Program-made: the position numbers and the translations under genes
Notes under the pieces: model-generated
What the model was told of the DNA's origin: nothing
What the model saw: only the letters and a program-made list of their open reading frames with translations
Database searches by the model: none
Shown here: piece by piece, positions 47,450 to 56,416 of the stretch
Layout of the letters: each line of letters starts with the position of its first letter
How positions within the stretch are numbered: position 1 is the stretch's first letter
NCBI GenBank assembly: GCA_934045905.1
Contig: OW203765.1
Coordinates: forward strand, 13,145,409-13,209,408
From: Leuctra nigra
Lineage: Eukaryota > Arthropoda > Insecta > Plecoptera > Leuctridae
Length of the DNA: 64,000 nt
Direction: 5' to 3'

Positions 47450-50400
47450 ACACAGAGAAAGTGCCGTAAGAGTACCGTGGTGACGCTCGCTACGCTCGCT
47501 CAATTAAAGATTAAATTATTTTTTTTTTGTCTGGGGCCTAACGTCGCACTGTTCTGCAGCGAGGCTAATGGCGACGGATGAATGATTATGATGATGATTG
47601 GGAGATGATGGTGAAGAGTAGGTAAGGATGGAAGGTAGGAAGGAGGCGGTCGTGGCCTATTAGTAGGGTACCTTCCCAGCATTTGCCTGTCGACTGAAGG
47701 AATACCATCGAAAAAACCCCAGTCAGGAAGGATGGCCGCGGGAATCGAACCCGGGCCTCCGGAATACAAGTTCAGAGCGTTACCACTCACCCAACCTGTT
47801 CCGTAATTCCAATATTAACTTCATCAACCACCCATAAGTGGTAAACATTATTACACAAAGATGATACTTTGAGAAAGAATCCAATCTTTTGCCCTCATAT
47901 TCAAGAATGAGACATTCAAGCACCAAGCCAACAATAGCCGAGTTCGAAGTATTCTGTTGCTGTTGTTTCCGCAAGTGTTTGTGCGTTGAATGTCCGACAG
48001 ATGGCCCAAGCTGTTTGTAATGCCAATTCCAACAGCTGAGTGAACCACAGCACATTTCTAGCATTCAGCATCATTTGTTACATTTCTTAGTTAACATTTG
48101 CAGCCAATCGAATCATCCATTGGGCACAGGTGTGGCTGGATGCTGCATATTAGTGTATAAACCTTGCCCACGTCCGGGGCTTCATTTCGCATCTTAAAAT
48201 TCAGTACCGATTTTTTTTTTATGTGGGTCAATCAATTTATGTGGATCAAGTTATTGTAGATCGGGTTTTTGAAATGTAAGGCATCTTCCACAATAGTTCT
48301 TTCTCACAACGGCAAGGTTTCTCTGTGATGTTTGGAAATTGTTGATGGAGATAATTTGGTGTAAATGTTGGGACAAGTTGAAGAGCAACGACTGAAATTA
48401 GCCACCATGCAAGGTCCGTTGTTTGCCACTTCCTGGCTTCCAAAACCATGGAAAACGTGGGTTTGATCGTCCCCCCTACTCGTAAGAACTCGCCCCCTGA
48501 ACTTCGAGCGTCACCACGGTACTCTTATGGCACTTTCTCTGTGTGTTTTCTTTTTTTGTTTGTTGCCTGCACTGCCCAGGTCAAACAGCACAACCAATAA
48601 TTTATCTGAAATTTTGCTCATACTAACGTAATCAAATCTAAGAGGTATCTGGGATAGTTTTTGGACGGGATCCTGTGATTGCTTCAAATTAAAAAAAATC
48701 TTTCGATTGGTTGGTCAGATCAATGTGAAATTTTACAAAGTCATTGCAACCAACATTGTCCCCAATCGTACAAAGTTTCAGCCAAATCCTTCCATTCTTT
48801 CCTCTGATTTTTTTTTAAAATTTAAACTGGAACCGACGGACCGACCAACTTAAAACTTCGCATGGTTTATACTATTTATACTATTAATACTATTTTATTT
48901 ATTTATTTCATGGTCATGTTGAACGGACTTTTGGGTGACGCCTCTTACAGTTAGTGAGTTATTGCAGTCGAGAGAGTCCATGCTGGCTGTAGGTGTTGTT
49001 AGTGAGTTATTGCAGTCGAGAGAGTCCATGCTGGCTGTAGGTGTGTGTTGCAATTGCAAGCACGACGGACGGGAATAACGGGAGAGTTCCGGGATTGCGA
49101 TCCAGGTTCAGAAATAGCCACTTGACTGCCACCAGCGCTGTTCAGTGCCAGTGCGTTGACTCCCGTAAACAAACACCGCGAGATCACACAGATTGGCTCC
49201 AGCCAGCTTCACCTGGTGCCACGATCTTGTTACTAGGTCTAGCCATCAGGGCACAGCATGCCAGAGGAGCAAACAAGCGCTAAAAGTCCAGCACACTATA
49301 AAATACCCCCCATCGCGACTACAAGTCGTAAACAGACGTAGTATAAGTTGCCTAGATTATTGATAATTTTGTATACAGAGGGGTGATGTGCAATTTGGTT
49401 TTATTACTGCTTTTATTAACATAACGAAGTGGCTATACACTTGTACAACTAAAAATGATCGCTCACTGAATCTGATTGAGTGGAATAATGTTAGATCGCA
49501 CTATCAGAAGTAAGTTCAAGCGATCTCATTATCTCACTCTAGTAGGTGACCTCACATTTCAAATATAAACAAGCTGTGATTGTTTTGGAGGAGCGTCACT
49601 CTCGTCACTCTAAGAATCGAATTGCACGTTCTTGGAATTCTTGTAAACAATGCCCTGGTCAAACCGTTCAACCAATCGATCAGAAATTTTGCACACACTC
49701 TAATTTGCTATAAGAGGGGTCACAGATTCAAAAAATATCCGTTGATTGAAAGAAAATGAAAATGTTTTACCAATCAACTTCTAATTTTGCATGGTTGTGA
49801 CCAACGTTTTAGGAGGTCGTCACATTTTTGGACCAACAGGTCAACAAAATCAAGAGTTATTTAATTTTAAAAACATGCTTAGCTTATTTTGAACGTACGA
49901 ATATCCACTCCGTATTTTAAAAGCTTTGTCAAAACATCTTATCAAAAAATTATAATATATATCGCTTCACTGATGCATTCGATAATGTTGTATTCTGAAT
50001 TGTTTCCAATGTCTGTAGATCACTTTCATTACCATCGAGGTGAAACTGAACTCTATAAATCAGCGTTGATGTGTTGACAACGCCGATTGCTATTAGCACT
50101 TCAGCTTCCTTATTAGATGCCATGTTGCCAAGTTGTCGCGGAAACAAAAAGCAAGTGACAAGATCCCCGCGTTTTATTTACATCCTGACATTTGTTTGTC
50201 AACATCACACTATAAGCACTGAAGAGGCTAGCATGGTACCGAATGTAATGCCATTGTGGGCACAAATGTTATAACAAAAACATATTAACATCACAAATAA
50301 TGGACCATTCTCATGTGTGGATTCTAATCCTAATTCTTTCGTAATAGGTAGAGATACTCTATTATCTTGTCACTTCTCGAATGAAACGGAGCTAATTCGC

Positions 50401-53400
50401 TCAGGCGGTAATGCGCTGGACTTGCACTCCGGGGGTTCGAAACAATCGTGTCCGTCTTTCCTTCCTTCCTTTTCGTGGTTTCCCTCAGTCGAGATGCATC
50501 TAATGAGGGTTCCCTGCTAATGCCACGACCGTCTCCTTTCCACCGTCAAACCTTACCTGTTCTTCATCATCATCATCTCTATAACATCGTGATAATCATT
50601 CGTCCGGCACTAGCTGGTTGCAGAACAATGCGACGTTAAACGCAAATGTAGGTTTCTGTGGAAAACTTCCATGGAGTCAGGATGGTATAGGAAGGGTTGT
50701 GCGTTATGATAAATACAGGACCGCACCGGGCCTCGAACCTAATTAAGTACTCTATAAAACGTGATTTTCAAATTTTCCCCAAAATCTTACTTTTTATGCA
50801 CAGTAGGTACTTCAAAATATGTTTTTAGTTTTTAACATCCTATTCTTATTTACAGGCACTCCATAAAATCAGATCAAGCACTCCATAACGCGTGATTTCA
50901 AATGTTCTGAATAATCGTAATTTACGGCACTCTATATAACGTGAACTTGGAGTGTCCACATTGCTGTAAGTAATGCTAAGCGAGATGGTTTGTTTGGCCG
51001 TTCGACGTCTCATCACTCTCAACATTAACCCTGGGAGTGTTGACGATCAGCCGCCTTGAACATCTCGTTACACGAATCATAACAAACACATCGGCTCCAG
51101 ATGATCAAATAAACTCATTGCTTATTCACGCGGCTTCAAGGTGTGTCGAGCACTTGTTTGTAATGTTTAGTAACTGAGAGAGAAGTACTAGGTGTGTTGG
51201 AAGATCGAGATGCGTTTGAAAATTAGAAGTAAGCTAGACTGCCCTTGACCTGGTGTAACTAGGAAACTAGGAAAATGATTGGAAAACGCTCGGTGTACCG
51301 CGTTGATAAGCGAGCCTTCGCATTGTATGCGATTTGATCAATTGAAATGCGTTTGCAAGTCTATGCTCTACAGGCCTTGGACCTGAGGCATCAAGATTGC
51401 ACTGATATTTCAATATTTCGATATTTCAATATATCGATATTTCGATATTTCAATATTTCGATATTTCAATATTTCAATATATCGATATATCGATATTTCG
51501 ATATTTCAATATATCGATATTCAATATATTCAGGTATCGATAGTTCGATATTTTTTTGATATCGATATATATCGATATATCGATATTTTCTCCATCCCTA
51601 ATTTGACATAATCAACCACTCCACATCTTGAGAGTCGATAGAAAACGCGCCGGAAAGAAAAACATCAGTCGGTACGAAGTTTCCGTTTCAATCTTGCTTG
51701 GCATGAGTAAGGGCCCTTACCCTTATGAGGTGTGAGGTAGTAATGAGTGAGGGCGAAGTATGAGTAAGGGCGATCGACTTACCGGCCTGCAACTCTGGAT
51801 GCCCGCGCCCCCGAAGAAGTACTCTCTGCCGTAGGCGACGATCGCCGTGTGCCAGACGCCGTCGATCTGCCGTCCTGAGGAAGACAAGAGACATTGTCAA
51901 GTGGCGATGACGACATCAATATGAAACAACCCTTTCCAGTCCACAGATCGCCTTCCACTTTGTTTGCGTTTTTATATGCAATGCCCAAACCACTCTACAG
52001 ATCGATCTGAAATTGTGTACACAATCTATAATGTCGTGAGAGGTCTCGTGTATAGTTTTTTTTCTTGTGATTTTTAGAAAATTCTTAAAACTTTGCATGG
52101 TCATTGGTTGGGACCAACATTTTAGGTACCTACTATTTTTGACACTTTTTAGACTATAATCTGTCGTTAGTATCATCAAAAGTAATTGACATTTGACTAA
52201 CATTTTATGCGTGTTTGGAAATATTTGTCATTTCTTGAAGGATATTTCCGATGTTATCACTGATTCTTTTACGCATTTCGTTTCGGTTCTTTCCAAGGTA
52301 TGTATAGAGCAGAAACTTGCAAACGGACATGAATTCGAATGCAATACGAATGCTCGCTTATCAACGCTTTACATGACAAGCGTTTTCCTATTGGTTTCTA
52401 CATGTCAGACTATGTTGTTGACACGACGCTATTCCTGGCCGTGACTTGGACGCATGATAAACGACGCCGACGTCACAACAAGCGACGCACGATCGCGACG
52501 TCATCCTCTCGCTTTCACGATCACGCGGGGGCGATCAGGCCAGCAAACAAGATCGTTATAGACTAGTCAATATTGAATTAGACCCAAACCCAAAGGCAAC
52601 AGTTGGTTGGTTTGGTGTTTTTGTTTTAATGTTTGCTCGTCATTCTGTAAAGGAAAAAGTGGATAACTTACTATATAACTATCCTACTAGGAAAACGCTA
52701 GGGAAAATGGCACAATTTCTGGCTTCCTAAATTTAAATGATTTCTGAAATCGCTTTGCTCACTCAATAAATAGAGACCCATTAATTTAAAAAAAAATCCG
52801 GGTATAGTTTTTGGAGGACATTGCAACTTAAAAGGAACTATAAAGCGGATTTTCATAAAAGTATTGCCAGTGTTGGGTAAGTTCCTCATAAAAGGAACTA
52901 GTTTCAGTTCCTAGTTCCTTACAAATAATTAATAAACGAACTGTACAGATATCAGTAAGGAACTTTTCCAAATAAACGTTTCAAATAAACGAACTGGAAA
53001 TATTGAAAGGAACTAGGAACTGGAACTATAGTTCCAATTCCTTTCATGAGTAACTAACCCAACACTGGCAATGCTTTTATGAAAATCCGCTTTTTATTTA
53101 AATACCTGGGACTGGATTTACAAAAAGTATTATCTAATACCAAAATCGCCATGTTAAATGGAAGACAATAACAGTTAGTATTTTTTTGAATCCAACCCCA
53201 AGGGATCTACGAAAATTCAACAAAATAATTTGTTAGACAGTTTATGCATTTTGCCGCGAGCGGTTTCTGGACTAGTGATGGTTATAAGAAGAAAAAACGG
53301 AGAACACAATAACGCAAAAACGGTCTATGTGGACCCGGCATTAGTGTGAGTACAGTCGAAATAGTTACCTATGAGCATCGGGGACATCATGCCGCGCGTC

Positions 53401-53900
53401 AGATCATACACGTAGAGCTCGACAGTGGTGCCGACATCCTGCTCCATGTCCGGGGGGTGGCGGGGGGTGGCTGCTACATGTCCTGATTGTATGGCGACAC
53501 ATCGTCTTACCTATGAGCATCGGGGACATCATGGCCGCCATGCCGCGCGTCAGATCGTACACGTAGAGCTCGACAGTGGTGCCGACATCCTCCTCCATGT
53601 CCGGGGGGTGGCGGGGGGTGGCTGCTACATGTCCTGATTGTATGGCCACACATCGTCTTACCTATGAGCATCGGGGACATCATGGCCGCCATGCCGCGCG
53701 TCAGATCGTACACGTAGAGCTCGACAGTGGTGCCGACATCCTCCTCCATGTCCGGGGGGTGGCGGGGGGTGGCTGCTACATGTCCTGATTGTATGGCGAC
53801 ACATCGTCTTACCTATGAGCATCGGGGACATCATGGCCGCCATGCCGCGCGTCAGATCGTACACGTAGAGCTCGACAGTGGTGCCGACATCCTCCTCCAT
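29197..53900 (-). CDS. DeSI/PPPDE-type isopeptidase with C-terminal PUL domain (11 coding exons plus tandem exon copies)
   Basis: Predicted thiol peptidase of the DeSI family (deSUMOylating or deubiquitinating isopeptidases) joined to a PUL domain, the armadillo-like Cdc48/p97-binding module of PLAA and Ufd3. Exons from the 5' end: 53813-53900, 51783-51874, 39118-39227, 38235-38357, 37110-37280, 35991-36130, 34889-35100, 34197-34341, 33411-33601, 32563-32751, 29197-29430. All phases agree (1695 nt, 564 aa). The PPPDE domain is residues 1 to about 150: VELYVYDLTRGMA, catalytic His38 in VWHTAIVAYGREYFFGG, and catalytic Cys in LLQHNCNNFSNEVSQFLCG. Both residues are present, so it should be active. 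Residues about 195-310 form a Lys/Glu-rich linker without the thioredoxin fold of fungal and plant relatives. The PUL domain runs from about 320 (FDALVGFVDGILNP) to the end (TISNIRVTTKVAVNCLLAD). The start ATG aligns with the DeSI-1 N-terminus, and a non-coding exon probably lies upstream. The intron after exon 2 is 12.5 kb. Confidence 0.92.
31483..31693. mobile_element. CACT(C/T)GGC MITE, TA-flanked, full copy
   Basis: TA at 31481-31482 and 31694-31695 flank 211 bp. The ends are CACTCGGCAAAACATACATT and the inverse of CACTTGGCCAAACAAAAATT. The inside reads GAGGTCACCTACTAGAGTGA and a GCGATC motif. Those pieces recur, diverged, near 39310-39620, 42815-42960 and 49455-49560, so this is a family. 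The TA duplication suggests Tc1/mariner origin. Confidence 0.75.
35200..35585 (+). pseudogene. LINE fragment, C-terminal tail of a reverse transcriptase ORF
   Basis: The plus strand reads DRQRWYGHLRRM, NRIPKREFERARDR, RRGRPRAKWEDQV, a stop at 35398-35400, and then, in a continuing frame, LWEDRDRWRDMVERQ. The RWYGH-RM, RGRP--RW and DRDRW pattern is the end of RTE-like or related LINE ORFs. At least one stop interrupts it. It lies in the isopeptidase gene between exons 6 and 7. The 3' part ends GGCCCAAGATGGATGGTGG, which also occurs near 28216. Confidence 0.75.
35625..35835 (-). repeat. tRNA-derived SINE
   Basis: From left to right on the plus strand: reversed tail (AACGTCACACTGTTCTGC), ATGATTATGATAATGATGAT, AAGTGGTCGCAGGCTAA, CAGCATTTG-like core, reversed B box GGGGAATCGAACCTGG, then a reversed head ending CCAGAGTGTTATTGCC. 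B-box fit is good (GGTTCGATTCC on the minus strand). It lies directly after the LINE fragment. Confidence 0.8.
36664..36907. mobile_element. CCTC(A/C)GAGG MITE, TA-flanked
   Basis: TA at 36662-36663 and 36908-36909 flank 244 bp. The ends are CCTCAGAGGTAGAAGGCCCG and the inverse of CCTCGGAGGTAGAAGGCCAA, with ATGTCCAT next to both. A related copy is at 56417-56625. It lies in the isopeptidase intron between exons 5 and 6. Confidence 0.75.
37749..37969. mobile_element. Palindromic MITE, about 56-bp arms
   Basis: CACAGCCGTCTGTACACTTG leading into TCGTTCGTTCCTCC and GTGAGCTGCCTGTAA is mirrored at 37914-37968 with few mismatches. The GC-rich loop (CCCGGGATGGGGCTGCC) is unusual for the AT-rich surroundings. 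No coding is seen. Confidence 0.65.
38078..38177. mobile_element. 100-bp palindromic MITE
   Basis: AGGCCAGTTCACAATATAGC and its imperfect inverse (CTAGTGTGGACTGGCCT) end a 100-bp unit. ACTTATGGTT continues the arms. No clear duplication is seen. Confidence 0.6.
38824..39106 (+). repeat. 29-bp minisatellite ending next to a splice donor
   Basis: About 9.7 units of the form TAGAATGTAGGCCACTAGGG followed by AGCAACAAG repeat with mostly 29-nt spacing and scattered substitutions. The last unit ends about 11 bases inside the intron from the donor of isopeptidase exon 3 (donor at 39116-39117). Confidence 0.85.
40248..40546. mobile_element. Inverted-repeat element, about 100-bp arms
   Basis: GCGATACGATTGGAGACCAA leading to GACAAACTTAGGGTTATC (left, to about 40345) is mirrored on the right (from about 40440). 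The arms are about 80-85% alike by eye. No coding frame is seen, and the outer limit is uncertain. Confidence 0.6.
41852..41895 (+). repeat. Interstitial telomeric repeat (CCTAA)8.8
   Basis: Eight perfect CCTAA units and a partial ninth stand in the isopeptidase intron. CCTAA/TTAGG is the ancestral insect telomere repeat. Only a CCT-ACCTCG flank follows, so this is internal rather than a chromosome end. Confidence 0.9.
41900..42363 (-). other. GC-richer island with an open frame, not recognised
   Basis: A 111-codon minus-strand frame ends in a Ser-rich stretch (SPSSSHHNDTPSRTKRSSSG, then GSRDIGQESKFGAGF). A second frame through the same DNA is also open from a CACAG acceptor-like site near 42273. 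I cannot name a family, and two open frames in one stretch weaken the case for either. It lies beside the telomeric repeat in the isopeptidase intron. Confidence 0.2.
44225..44263 (-). mobile_element. Helitron-like 3' terminus (hairpin plus CTAG)
   Basis: On the minus strand, CGCTCATCAACGCGTTTCAC-AGAGCG can fold, with TTTTC and CTAG after it, followed by a T outside. Near-identical ends occur at 55855-55895 (plus) and 52687-52700 (minus, hairpin lost). A 3' hairpin followed by CTRR, with T next, is the Helitron rule. The 5' limits were not established. Confidence 0.4.
44629..45753. mobile_element. Fold-back structure, about 225-bp arms, copy B
   Basis: The left arm is 44629-44853 and the right arm 45529-45753, with only a handful of differences between them and a 675-nt AT-rich loop. 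It shares AACACTCCGTGTAAA, TTCAGCACTGAAAAG and CTTGGCGCATCG with copy A (5669-6072). It also has an extra block (ATCAACCCCCGAGAAATAC) that copy A lacks. No coding is seen. Confidence 0.85.
45754..46983 (-). repeat. Dispersed repeat, copy B, with five ETS-CRE composite sites
   Basis: This is the inverted counterpart of 4654-5668, ending at the same GTGGAGCG hairpin and TCTAG. TGACGTCACTTCCGG occurs at 45944-45958, 46096-46110, 46251-46265, 46396-46410 and 46519-46533, all in one orientation. GCCATTTC or ATGGCGGC blocks lie beside several of them. No credible open frame is present. Confidence 0.75.
47419..47448 (+). repeat. 30-base A homopolymer
   Basis: A perfect A run is followed by CACACAGAGAAAGTGCC. 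The inverse of that flanking sequence occurs near 48530, so the run belongs to a dispersed repeat (about 46990-47490, with an inverted relative at 48500-48880). Confidence 0.8.
47519..47806 (-). repeat. Full-length tRNA-derived SINE (best copy)
   Basis: On the minus strand it starts TTGGGTGAGTGGTAACGC (A box TGGGTGAGTGG), then GAGGCCCGGGTTCGATTCCC (B box GGTTCGATTCC). A unique body with CAAATGCTGGGAAGG and GGCCACGACCGCC follows, then the tail CAGAACAGTGCGACGTTAGG ending in an A run. A tRNA-related head with both RNA polymerase III boxes and an A tail defines a SINE. The short open frames over it are by-products. Confidence 0.9.
48951..49320 (+). promoter_or_regulatory. GC-richer block with tandem duplication and a TATA box
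   Basis: A 46-48-bp unit (GTTAGTGAGTTATTGCAGTC and onward) is duplicated at about 48951-49045. A GC-richer stretch follows, then CACACTATAAAATACC near 49295-49310. This could be a promoter, or part of an LTR, but no LTR partner or dependent ORF was found. It lies within the 12.5-kb isopeptidase intron. Confidence 0.3.
50388..50645 (+). repeat. tRNA-derived SINE, plus strand
   Basis: The head TCGCTCAGGCGGTAATGCGC and B box GGGTTCGAAAC start the copy. CCACGACCGTC in the body and AGAACAATGCGACGTTAAAC at the tail match the family. It runs in the opposite direction to the copy at 47519-47806. Confidence 0.75.
51403..51590 (+). repeat. ATATTTC/ATATCGAT-rich microsatellite
   Basis: About 190 bp consists of short units alternating GATATTTC, AATATTTC and ATATCGAT, with many overlapping ATCGAT palindromes. 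It is one of the most AT-rich and palindromic stretches in the window. The open frame through it is low complexity and not a gene. Confidence 0.85.
52842..53097. mobile_element. MITE with about 48-bp inverted ends and AAGGAACTAGTTCC-type core
   Basis: AAAGCGGATTTTCATAAAAG and onward (GCCAGTGTTGGGT) is mirrored at the right end with three or four differences. The core has several GGAACTAGTTCC-like short palindromes. It sits in the isopeptidase intron, just 3' of the exon array. Confidence 0.75.
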
Positions 53901-53935
53901 GTCCGGGGGGTGGCGGGGGGTGGCTCCGGTCTGGA
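53369..53935 (-). repeat. Tandem array of four copies of the first coding exon (151-bp unit)
   Basis: The exon encoding MEEDVGTTVELYVYDLTRG and the following 10 residues recurs with a period of 151 bp. Copy 1 is 53813-53900, copy 2 53662-53749, copy 3 53511-53598, and copy 4 53369-53447. Each copy keeps a GTAAG or GTAAC donor. Copies 2-4 also have an AG acceptor (TGTAGCAG) 23 nt upstream of the ATG, which makes exons of 111, 111 and 102 nt. All are multiples of three with phase 1 at both ends, so inclusion or choice would not break the frame. Copy 4 lacks 9 nt (Met-Ala-Ala) and reads EQDV in place of EEDV. Confidence 0.9.
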
Positions 53936-55174
53936 ACACATGAGTGACATAGAGTTAGCAGCTTGCTGTAGACACTTCTTTAGATGTGATTGGAGATGAA
54001 ATGGGGCGACGAATGAACTGTGATTTTAATCATGACTATAGCTGACCCGGCCGGCGTTGCTCGTGCTTGTGGGGATATAGGCAACCCGCATTACACCTAT
54101 GTGAGACGGATTGCCTATACTGCCCGGCGCAGCAACCCTGTCCATAGAGATCCACGTTACACTTGTAAAGCCATACGCTATATACGTACTACGCCTGTGA
54201 GATATGCAACCCAAATGACTTCGAAAAAATTGTGTTTACGTAAAGTAATTCTTGGAATGTGTGTACATGACTTGCCTACCAGAGACAAGTCAATATCAAA
54301 CGTGACTGAGCCGCAATTTCTAGCATCAGCAGTTTTGATAACTTTTTGCACGCACTCGTCTATGCAGAACAGTGTAGGTATTTAATTTTCTATTAGGGGT
54401 GGGTTTGTTCAATAATGGGTGGTTTGCGAAATGGGGTAAGTACCTACCCTAAGATGTGCGAAGCACCCCATAGAAACTCCATGCCAAATTTGGTTGAGAT
54501 TGAGGTTGAGATCGGTCAAAGGGTGCAGGAGTATGAAGAACATAATACAGACAGAGGACACACAGATACACCTAGATATGTTTTAAGAGGATTTAGATAA
54601 AAGACAAGCTATTGAATAGGTTCCACCTGCAGTGTCGACAAAATGGATACTATGGGTTTCCGGAAGGAAGCATGCATTTGGCACATATTTAGAAAAATTA
54701 GCTGAGACGAGATGGACAAATATGTATCAACCCTTTAATCAACTGTAGCGTTGAAACTGCTAAAAAAAAAAAAAAATCGTAGTGAACAAGCATGGACATT
54801 AGATTCCTTTAAGGTACAATCGTAAAAAATGTGTTTTTTGTTGGTGTAAATTGGCTGAGTGGCGGGATATCTGAGTTTGCTTGACGCCTTGCATGTCAAG
54901 CCGGGTGACCTTGGCATGAAAGAGTCGTGAAGGATTTCTGCCCGTGTTAAAATTCTTCAAGCTTTGCAGTGAAGCCCCACACACGACCAAACTTCCAGGC
55001 TGTCTTGTCAAGTATGTTTGCCATGCAAAGTTGACCGTGTATTGGCATCTTTACTTATCACTTAACTTGTTACTTTTTTATTGAACTTGTAATTGAGCGA
55101 GCGAAGCGAGCGTCTCCTTTTGGCTCTTTTGGCACGGACCTCTGTTTTTTTTTGTTTTTTTTCCGTTTACTGAC

Positions 55175-55555
55175 GCTATACAGGTCAGAGTTTTTCTTCG
55201 ATCGAGCTGAAATTTACACACATGTGGAGACAACCTTTTCTGTTTGCTGACCCCTAATTTTTTTGAAAAAAATTGATTGGTTAAAATTTAAATAAACATC
55301 TCCTGATGGTAGGTTGAAAAATGAAACTGGTCTTTGATAAATCTGATCAAACTCATATTTTGGCTATACAGGTCAGAGTTTTTCTTTGATCGAGCTGAAA
55401 TGTTGTACACATGTAAAACCAACCTTCTCTGTTTGCATACCATATTTTTTTTTGAAATCCATTCATTGGTTAAAATTTAAATACATATCTCCTGATAGGC
55501 TGAAAAATGAAAACGGTCTTCGATAATTCTGATCAAACTCATATTTTGCATGATC
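55175..55555 (+). repeat. Two tandem copies of a roughly 190-bp unit
   Basis: GCTATACAGGTCAGAGTTTT and CGAGCTGAAAT, followed by CCTTCTCTGTTTGC and ATTGGTTAAAATTTAAATA, occur twice in a row. It is part of the GAGCGAGCG-flanked dispersed repeat that ends at the Helitron-like terminus at 55895. Confidence 0.7.
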
Positions 55556-55854
55556 ATTAAGACCAATATTGTCTCTTATTTTACAAAATTTCATCCTAAT
55601 CAGTTAAGAACGTATGAAGTTATTTACATTTTTAATATCTGTCAGTAATGAAGTATCGAAATGAATGTTTTCCAGTGCCAATTGAAAATTGATTCTGATT
55701 TGCTTTATGAACCAGGTGCTTAGATGCTATTTTAAAGTTTCGATGAAAAGCATACACTTTTAAGTTGATATCATAATCAATTCAATATGGATGTATATGT
55801 TTTCTGTGCGTTGTGTACGCATTTCCGGTTCGAGAATTTGCACGTACCCGTGCT

Positions 55855-55895
55855 CGCTCATCAACGCCAACGCGTTACACTGAGCGTTTTCCTAG
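55855..55895 (+). mobile_element. Helitron-like 3' terminus (hairpin plus CTAG)
   Basis: CGCTCA at 55855-55860 pairs with TGAGCG at 55881-55886. An inner AACGC/GCGTT stem lies between them, then TTTTC, CTAG (55892-55895) and a T. It matches the termini at 44225 and 52687. The body is probably upstream (55080-55895), but the 5' end was not defined. Confidence 0.4.
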
Positions 55896-56416
55896 TTTAA
55901 ATACATTCCGGCATTGTTTAATAAGCGTCCTGAAAAATGTGTGCCTACAACGAAGGAAATGCAAGCCACCATAGTTATCTCCATTTGTTGAAAATATCAC
56001 TATAGATATCACTTATCACTATAATATCACTTCTCCTCCCATCCCCTTGGTGATGATGTGTTATCGTTCTAATTATTATTAAGTTTAAATTATGTTTATG
56101 AATATAAAAACCTGATGATGGAAATATAAATCAGGGAAAAGTTGAAAATGGAATCAGCGTGCCTGCTCGACCGAAGTTGCGATTAACTATTACTTTTCAG
56201 AGCTATCAGCATGATAAATCAGATACCAGCAAATCGGAACAGACAAATACTGTAGCTATTAACTTGCGGATAGTTATCGGCCACTTGATAAACACAACAC
56301 CGACCTACCACAATAATTTTTCGTTCATTTTGAGTGTGCGATTTTAACGTTTCATCAACAAATCTTTTAAAAACATGCAATAAATGTACGTACCAGACAA
56401 TACAGATGCAGATATA

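Noticed and set aside
47500..47790. 96-codon minus-strand frame with Pro/His-rich tail
   Set aside because: It lies entirely in the tRNA-derived SINE and reads through its body.
47737..47806. A functional tRNA gene
   Set aside because: A and B boxes are present but the cloverleaf does not close, and the SINE body follows directly.
53404..53999. Several overlapping frames of 70-93 codons on both strands
   Set aside because: They are by-products of the 151-bp exon duplication; only the splice-bounded PPPDE exon frame is credible.
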